The notes beneath the pieces were generated by a model. That model saw nothing but the letters and a program-made list of their open reading frames with translations, searched no databases and had not been told where the DNA came from. Below are positions 8,005-12,518 of a stretch of DNA of 12,518 nt, piece after piece (position 1 is the first letter of the stretch; each line of letters opens with the position of its first letter). The stretch is from a bacterium (GTDB lineage: Bacteria > Bacteroidota > Ignavibacteria > Kapaibacteriales > Kapaibacteriaceae). The position numbers and the translations under genes were made by a program. Location of the stretch: contig JAGVJW010000080.1 in NCBI GenBank assembly GCA_020050895.1, positions 1 to 12,518 of the forward strand, read 5' to 3'.

Positions 8005-8906
8005 TTGATCACATTGTTATCATAGGTAATGGGAAAGTTGGCGGTGCCCTTTATAAACGTTTGCACGAAAAGACAGACGACGTTTTGGTTGTTGGACATG
8101 TTGAGTTTGAAACCTGGCTCACGTCAAGCAATGTAATTCGCACCAACGTGAATGCAGCACCAGCTGTTGTTGTGCTGGCTGTGCCTGAGGCAACGATAAA
8201 GGGAACAGCACAGCGAATCGCGAATGCAACCTTAACTGCAAGCCATCAGATAATGGACCGTCCGCCGGATGAAGATGGGCCACAGGACGGTATTCTAATT
8301 TTACATACAAACGGATCCAAGTCAAACAGATCGCTAGCCCCCTTACATTCAGCAGGATTCCTTACGGCGGCGGCGCATCCGTTCCAAACGTTTCCAAACG
8401 ACGATCCAACGGCTCTCGACGGAATTGCATGGGGTGTGGATTGCGAGGATGAGGCGTGGGCGTTGTGCGAAGAATTTATCAGACTTACCGGCGGCAATGC
8501 CGTGCGTTTGTCGAATCAAACGCGAGAGCGCAGGCGGGCATACCATGCTTCTGCCGTTGCCGCTAGCAATCTCACGTATGCAGCCTACGAGTTGGCAAGA
8601 AGGATTTCCCATGATGCCGGCATTGACGCTTCACAATTTTTACTGCCCATCATGAAGCGAACCTTCGAAAATGCTGCAAAGGCGATTGCAGCTGACGAAG
8701 CATTCTCGATAACGGGTCCGCTGGTAAGGGGCGATGTAGACTCTGTTCAAAAACAAGTGATGTCGCTCAGCGAGGAGTTGCGTCGGCCTTACGCACTTAT
8801 GTCGATATGTCTTCTGGACACAATCAACCACAACCAAGAGACACAGGCAGCGATGAGAAAAATGCTTGAAGGGTTTATCGCTGTCCCTGAATTCTCATCG
8901 CCTTGA
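8001..8906 (+). CDS. Rossmann-fold protein with DUF2520 domain
   Basis: The 301-residue protein has an N-terminal NAD(P)-binding Rossmann segment (IVIIGNGKVGGAL, residues 5-17; VVVLAVPEATI, 56-66). This is followed by the F420-oxidoreductase-like region LHTNGSKSNRSLAPL (101-115) and AAAHPFQTF (123-131). The C-terminal part from about residue 165 (RERRRAYHASAVAASN, 175-190) is the helical DUF2520 domain. Proteins of this pairing look like 6-phosphogluconate/ketopantoate-type reductases, but the family's substrate is not known to me. A polar insertion at about 81-97 (QIMDRPPDEDGPQDG) interrupts the Rossmann domain. GGAG 8 nt before ATG 8001 and the ATGA overlap with cysS support the start. It is the last gene of the rightward operon. 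Its 3' end lies against the convergent rpe gene, and no hairpin terminator is visible between them. Confidence 0.88.
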   Translation: MIDHIVIIGNGKVGGALYKRLHEKTDDVLVVGHVEFETWLTSSNVIRTNVNAAPAVVVLAVPEATIKGTAQRIANATLTASHQIMDRPPDEDGPQDGILILHTNGSKSNRSLAPLHSAGFLTAAAHPFQTFPNDDPTALDGIAWGVDCEDEAWALCEEFIRLTGGNAVRLSNQTRERRRAYHASAVAASNLTYAAYELARRISHDAGIDASQFLLPIMKRTFENAAKAIAADEAFSITGPLVRGDVDSVQKQVMSLSEELRRPYALMSICLLDTINHNQETQAAMRKMLEGFIAVPEFSSP

Positions 8907-9533
8907 TATTAGCTGCGATATCTCCGTTCATAATTCCGCTACCGCTTACAAGGATATTTGCGCCGGCATTACAACCTGACGTGCGTTGTCGATTTTTATC
9001 CCACCATCAACTTCAATTTCGACATCCGGCAAACCCGAAGAATCGAGAAATTTTCTCAAGCGTTCGCATCGTTTCAAGAACGAAGGTATAAACATCTGTC
9101 CGCCGTATCCGGGGTTAACAGACATCAGCAGAATAAAATCGGCGGCTTCTGCAGCTTCGAAGGCATAGTCGAGCGGAGTTGCCGGATTTAGAACAAAGCC
9201 TGCCTTGCAATCAAGGCTTCGTATTCGTGCCAGCGTTCTATGGAGGTGCGTGCACGCTTCTACATGTACGCTAATCCACGAAGCACCTGCTTCGGCAAAC
9301 TGTTCAACTTGATGATCGGGATTAGAAACCATCAGGTGTACATCAAGCGGAAGAACAGTGATGCGTTTTAGAGCTTGCATTACAACCGGACCCATGGTGA
9401 TTGGCGGCACAAAATGACCGTCCATTACATCGACGTGCAGCAAATCCGCACCGCCGGCTTCACAAGCCACCACTGCGTTTGCGAGATTAGCAAAGTCGGC
9501 TGACAACAACGATGGTGCAATGCGTGTTTCCAT
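8875..9533 (-). CDS. rpe: Ribulose-phosphate 3-epimerase, frameshifted near the 3' end
   Basis: Rpe interconverts ribulose-5-phosphate and xylulose-5-phosphate in the pentose-phosphate pathway. The TIM-barrel motifs are clear: APSLLSADF (6-14), the metal/catalytic set HVDVMDGHFVPPITMG (33-48; H33, D35), DVHLMV (64-69; H66), MSVNPGYGGQ (137-146) and EVDGGI (174-179; D176). The frame starting at ATG 9533 then runs into a stop at 8946-8948, giving 195 residues with a nonsense tail (MPAQISL). Moving one frame at about 8969-8971 restores the family's ending (AGANILVSGSGIM, then NGDIAANIKAM) and a stop at 8875-8877. The total is then about 219 residues, the normal length. One base is therefore missing (GTTGTAATGCC where GTTGTAAATGCC would keep frame). 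A sequencing or assembly error and a real inactivating mutation are both possible. The lost part includes the phosphate-binding SGSG loop. The corrected 3' end overlaps the convergent DUF2520 gene by 32 bases. Confidence 0.9.
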
Positions 9534-9580
9534 CTTATAAACCTAGCCCAATGCGTGTTCCCATATTATGAACTTAGCCC
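9519..9580. repeat. 31-bp imperfect tandem duplication at the reductase/rpe junction
   Basis: Copies 9519-9549 and 9550-9580 lie directly head to tail and match at 27 of 31 positions with no gap (differences at unit positions 11, 16, 22 and 25). Read on the minus strand, each unit holds a TAA followed closely by an ATG and the codons for a Thr-Arg-Ile run. The upstream unit carries the aldo/keto reductase stop and a decoy ATG at 9564. The downstream unit carries a TAA and the rpe start at 9533. A tandem duplication of the gene junction followed by drift explains this best. Confidence 0.9.
9535..9564 (-). other. Nine-codon mini-ORF made by the duplication, upstream of rpe
   Basis: On the minus strand, ATG at 9564 reads MGTRIGLGL and stops at TAA 9535-9537, one base before the rpe ATG (9533). 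The first five residues parallel the start of Rpe (METRI). It looks like a relic of the duplicated rpe start. It could act as a leader that passes ribosomes to rpe, but there is no direct evidence of translation. Confidence 0.4.
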
Positions 9581-10957
9581 GGCAAGATGAAGTTCAACTT
9601 GATCCCATTTATCGCGCCTGTAGGTTGCCTCTGGCAGTTGAATAGCCAACAGAACGTCTCGGACATATTCCGGTGTACGCATACCAACAAGAACTGCCGA
9701 CACACCAGCGGTGCAACGTACGGCATGAAGAGCAATATGCTGTAGAGGCGTATCAGAAGGGAGGTTGAATATTTCTGCTGCCATAAGTCGCAATTCTTCG
9801 AGTGAATTGTTTTCTTCAACGGCGTAAACATTTTCAATATCGTCGAGCAGGATCCGAACTTCATCGAGATACCCACTAAGTTGTTCTACTCCCGAAGAGA
9901 GATAGCGCTCAGCATGGACTAGTCTGGGATCGAGAAACGATTTCCGAACATCTCTCCAATGAATGAGGCCATCAAATTTATTCCAAGACTGGCACAGCGA
10001 ACCTGCCACACGAAAGGTTTCGGACAATGCAGATCTATGCATTTCGTTCCCTGCAGCGATCAGTTCTTGCAGTACATCATGTTCGACAACTTCCAGCGAG
10101 TGTACTCTGGATTCCAGAGTTGCAGTCTGAGGTGCGTGGGCGTGAATCTCGTGTGAAGCAAGTCTGATGATATCCGAGTCGACAATTGCATTCAGAGGAC
10201 GATTGATAATTACTGAAATATCATTTTTTATAGCAAGTTCAAGAGGCGTCATTGCATAACCGCTCTCTTCATCAAACGCTTGATTCAATGTTGTTGCGGC
10301 AAAGTGTTCAACAAGATTAAAAGGCATTTGAGCGTATTTGAACGTATTGGCTGAGCCCCCTGCAGAATGAGCAATAGCGATGCATTTTTCCAACGATACA
10401 AAATCGGGTGCATCGGCCTGATTCACAAACGTGTTTGACGAAATACCATAGGCGTGGATGCGACCAATTTTGCGTTGTTGTTCCATCCATTCAAACGCAT
10501 CGTAAATTCGGTTATAAAATTCACTTCGGGCTTCGTTAACCGTGAGGCCTGATTGATGCGCTATTTGCAGATAATATTCGGGATTATGCAGGAGCAGGAC
10601 GTCAACGGAGTTGGAGCGCAACCGGGAAAGTGAGCGTTCAAAGGCATCGCTGAGGAAGTCTGGATGAATGCAATGAGAAATTCCTTCGCCAACTTTAACC
10701 ACTTCTTCATACTCGTGGCCCATTGCCTGTCGTGCATTCATCATATCAAGGATCTCTCCCTGTGCATAGCCAAGCTTGGTAATTGTAAGCGGACGCTTAT
10801 CGAGTTTCCCGACAAGTCTTTCAGATGCACCATTGCCATAGTTGGAACTAGTATCGATCAGTGATATACCCGACGCAATAGCATAGCGTAGGGCTTCTTC
10901 GTGCACGTGGTTTGCATCCGAGACACGATAGCAGCCAAAACCAAATGATGCAGACAT
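9566..10957 (-). CDS. Aldo/keto reductase with a large internal insertion
   Basis: The 463-residue protein carries the aldo/keto reductase catalytic tetrad: D35 and Y40 (IDTSSNYGNGASE), K61 (TITKLGY) and H124 (VLLLHNPEYY). GRIHAYGISS (166-174) and SVIINRPLNA (248-257) mark later barrel strands. VSAVLVGMRTPEYVRDVL (419-436) is the typical nucleotide-binding end. Family members are usually about 300-340 residues. The excess lies mostly between the PLNA strand (about 257) and the terminal helix (about 400), where roughly 130 mostly helical residues replace a short loop, with a smaller insert at about 128-147. Substrate and product are unknown; such enzymes are NAD(P)H-dependent and cytoplasmic. 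I took ATG 10957, which follows the stop of the preceding gene by 4 nt and begins at the usual barrel N-terminus (SFGFGCYRVSD). The frame is open upstream to 11038, inside that gene. Confidence 0.88.
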   Translation of the reverse strand: MSASFGFGCYRVSDANHVHEEALRYAIASGISLIDTSSNYGNGASERLVGKLDKRPLTITKLGYAQGEILDMMNARQAMGHEYEEVVKVGEGISHCIHPDFLSDAFERSLSRLRSNSVDVLLLHNPEYYLQIAHQSGLTVNEARSEFYNRIYDAFEWMEQQRKIGRIHAYGISSNTFVNQADAPDFVSLEKCIAIAHSAGGSANTFKYAQMPFNLVEHFAATTLNQAFDEESGYAMTPLELAIKNDISVIINRPLNAIVDSDIIRLASHEIHAHAPQTATLESRVHSLEVVEHDVLQELIAAGNEMHRSALSETFRVAGSLCQSWNKFDGLIHWRDVRKSFLDPRLVHAERYLSSGVEQLSGYLDEVRILLDDIENVYAVEENNSLEELRLMAAEIFNLPSDTPLQHIALHAVRCTAGVSAVLVGMRTPEYVRDVLLAIQLPEATYRRDKWDQVELHLAGLSS

Positions 10958-10961
10958 AAAC

Positions 10962-11516
10962 TTATTTACCACCAAAGGTGAGACCTGCCTGGAGGCCAAA
11001 CGGTGTTGGTCCTCCGTCGGTAGTGAACCACATTCCAAACGCAGTCAGATGAACTTTCACATTGCTGAAAAGTTCAATTGCACCTCCAACACCTGCTTGT
11101 GAAGCAAGACCGTACCTAGTGGTGGGATCGGAAAGAAAATTAAATCGTGCTAAACCCGAACCAGACGTCACGCCTAGGCCCGACATAGCAAAACAGAACG
11201 CACCGAGGCGTGAGTCACCTATAAACCATGTGCCGACTCCCATATCAATAGCGAGTGCATCCCGTTTTTCCAGGCCAGTGCCGAGAACAGAAAATCCCAT
11301 CCAGGTATTACGGCTGCTACCGAGGCCGACAAACATCTGTATGCCAAAGCCGCCATTTGGATAACCATTCAACTGTGGCGTCCACACGCGATGTACAGAG
11401 AGCATTGTCCACGACGCCGAAGGTTGCGATGCGCGTCCGCTTTCCTCCTGTCCGAAAGCGGCAGCCGAAGTACAGGTGATGGCGAGGAAAAGTATGCAGT
11501 TGCGATGAAATTGCAT
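10962..11516 (-). CDS. Small exported, probably outer-membrane barrel-like protein, function unknown
   Basis: The 184-residue protein starts with a good signal peptide (MQFHRNCILFLAITCTSAAA, then FGQEES), so it should leave the cytoplasm; cleavage is likely near residues 20-23. The mature part is rich in Gly and aromatic residues and reads as alternating strands: GGFGIQMFVGLG (55-66), NTWMGFSVLGTGL (70-82), ALAIDMGVGTWFIG (87-100), VKVHLTAFGMWFT (153-165) and PFGLQAGLTFGG (172-183). This suggests a small beta-barrel of the outer membrane. No family is recognised. The frame is open further upstream (to 11615, overlapping trpS). ATG 11516 is chosen for the signal peptide; ATG 11537 is a weaker alternative. 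It is the first gene of a leftward cluster and ends 4 nt before the aldo/keto reductase start. Confidence 0.72.
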   Translation of the reverse strand: MQFHRNCILFLAITCTSAAAFGQEESGRASQPSASWTMLSVHRVWTPQLNGYPNGGFGIQMFVGLGSSRNTWMGFSVLGTGLEKRDALAIDMGVGTWFIGDSRLGAFCFAMSGLGVTSGSGLARFNFLSDPTTRYGLASQAGVGGAIELFSNVKVHLTAFGMWFTTDGGPTPFGLQAGLTFGGK

Positions 11517-11577
11517 CGAACAAATATGCAACAACATCTCGGAGCTTTCACGGCATCGTTTCCCGTAAGTTTGCTCG

Positions 11578-12518
11578 ATGAAACCCACAATCCTGTCTGG
11601 GATGCAACCCACCAATGATCTTACGCTTGGACAGTATTTCGGAGCGCTGCGAAATTGGACGGAACTTCAGCATGAATACAATGGATTGTTCTGCGTTGTC
11701 GACCTCCATGCAATAACGGTCCGACAAGTACCTGCTCAACTTCGTAAACGCTCGCTCGACGTGGTGGCGATGTATATCGCAGGCGGTATCGATGCCTCTG
11801 TGTCTACTCTGTTTATCCAGTCGCATGTACCCGAACATTCCCAGCTGCAGTGGATTCTCTCCTGCCTGACAAGTTTTGGCGAATGCTCTCGGATGACGCA
11901 GTTCAAGGATAAAAGCAGCCAACACGCCGATAATGTTAACGTTGGTCTCTTTACGTATCCTGTTCTGATGGCTGCCGATATTCTTATCTATAATGCCGAC
12001 CTCGTACCTGTCGGCGAAGATCAGAAGCAACATCTTGAGTTAACGCGAAATCTTGCTGAACGCTTTAATCATATTTACTCTGATACGTTCACCGTCCCAG
12101 AGCCGTTTATCCCTGAGGTTGGAGCAAAGATTATGTCGCTCCAGGAACCCGAAAAGAAGATGTCGAAATCGGATCCAAATGAACGCGCTACGCTGTTTCT
12201 TACCGATACCGACGATCAGATCCGGTCAAAACTTAGACGCGCAGTCACGGATTCGGGCTCCGACGTCATATACGATCAAGAACATCGGCCCGGTGTCTCG
12301 AATCTTATTACGCTCTACCATCTGGCTACTAATAAATCAGTAGCCGAAATCGAAAAGGAATTTGATGGACGTGGCTACGCCCCCTTCAAAGAAGCCGTCG
12401 GTGAAGCACTGGTTGATCTGATTGGTCCGCTGCGTCGGAAATACTTAGAGATTCGCTCCGATGAGGAGTCGTTAAATAAAGTTATAAAGATGGGCGCTGA
12501 GCATGCCAGGGAAAGAGC
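11578..12518 (+). CDS. trpS: Tryptophanyl-tRNA synthetase, C-terminus cut by window edge
   Basis: TrpRS is the class I synthetase that charges tRNA-Trp. From ATG 11578 the frame is open for 313 codons to the right edge; an in-frame TAA at 11566-11568 fixes the start region. It opens with TILSGMQPTNDLTLGQYFGA (residues 4-23), holding the HIGH-type motif as TLGQ (16-19). Next come VDLHAITV (41-48), PVLMAADILIYNADLVPVGE (128-147) with the tryptophan-pocket region, DQKQHLELTR (148-157) and KMSKSDPN (194-201). The usual HIGH equivalent is (T/H)(I/L)GN, so Q19 is unusual. The family is about 325-340 residues, so only about 10-25 residues are missing. The gene diverges from the small exported protein with about 61 bases between starts. 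No clear Shine-Dalgarno site is visible. Confidence 0.96.
   Translation, partial: MKPTILSGMQPTNDLTLGQYFGALRNWTELQHEYNGLFCVVDLHAITVRQVPAQLRKRSLDVVAMYIAGGIDASVSTLFIQSHVPEHSQLQWILSCLTSFGECSRMTQFKDKSSQHADNVNVGLFTYPVLMAADILIYNADLVPVGEDQKQHLELTRNLAERFNHIYSDTFTVPEPFIPEVGAKIMSLQEPEKKMSKSDPNERATLFLTDTDDQIRSKLRRAVTDSGSDVIYDQEHRPGVSNLITLYHLATNKSVAEIEKEFDGRGYAPFKEAVGEALVDLIGPLRRKYLEIRSDEESLNKVIKMGAEHARER

Noticed and set aside
8907..8930. Possible terminator hairpin between the DUF2520 gene and rpe (GATAT...ATATC)
   Set aside because: The stem is only five A/T-rich pairs with an 8-base loop and no T-run, so it is not a credible terminator.
8969..8975. Programmed frameshift in rpe
   Set aside because: The site lacks a slippery heptamer and I see no downstream structure; rpe is not known to use frameshifting. 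A simple missing base explains it.
8903..9091. Short plus-strand ORF (62 residues) after the DUF2520 gene
   Set aside because: It lies opposite the rpe coding sequence, shows no motif and disappears as a gene once the rpe frame is traced through this region.
11548..12033. 161-residue minus-strand ORF opposite trpS
   Set aside because: It is fully opposite the clear TrpRS frame, has no recognisable motif and a composition typical of an antisense shadow.

Overview
The window is a compact stretch of bacterial chromosome carrying housekeeping genes and a few poorly known ones. There are no RNA genes, insertion sequences, phage genes or CRISPR arrays that I can see. Every gap of any size is filled by a gene: the largest non-coding gap is about 60 bases and no stretch over 300 bases lacks a gene. 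Base composition looks balanced and even. The gene families, Shine-Dalgarno sites that are often weak, secreted or outer-membrane-type proteins and a DUF2520 protein fit a Gram-negative of the Bacteroidota/Chlorobi/Ignavibacteria (FCB) group. That placement is inferred from gene content and no marker gene proves it.

Layout. (1) A leftward cluster at 1-2864: a PAP2 phosphatase, a nitrilase-type amidohydrolase and murC, which runs off the left edge. (2) A rightward six-gene cluster at 2896-8906: asd, a mannose-1-phosphate guanylyltransferase, an unknown 110-residue protein, hutI, cysS and a Rossmann/DUF2520 protein. Four of its five junctions are ATGA stop/start overlaps and the fifth is a 3-nt gap, so it is very probably one transcript with coupled translation. 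(3) A leftward cluster at 8875-11516: a small exported barrel-like protein, an aldo/keto reductase with a large internal insertion, and ribulose-phosphate 3-epimerase (rpe). (4) Rightward trpS from 11578, running off the right edge.

Clusters 1 and 2 diverge across about 31 bases. Clusters 2 and 3 converge with overlapping 3' ends once the rpe frame is corrected. Cluster 3 and trpS diverge across about 61 bases.

Functionally the window covers cell-envelope precursors (murC, GDP-mannose supply, aspartate semialdehyde for diaminopimelate), aminoacyl-tRNA synthesis (cysS, trpS), the pentose-phosphate pathway (rpe) and one histidine-degradation step (hutI). The clusters mix pathways and do not form a single system. 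The most noteworthy points are a one-base frameshift near the end of rpe, an exact-phase 31-bp tandem duplication at the reductase/rpe junction that copies both a stop and a start codon, the insertion in the aldo/keto reductase, and the unknown 110-residue protein embedded in the long operon. I found no convincing new defence, mobile or regulatory system.
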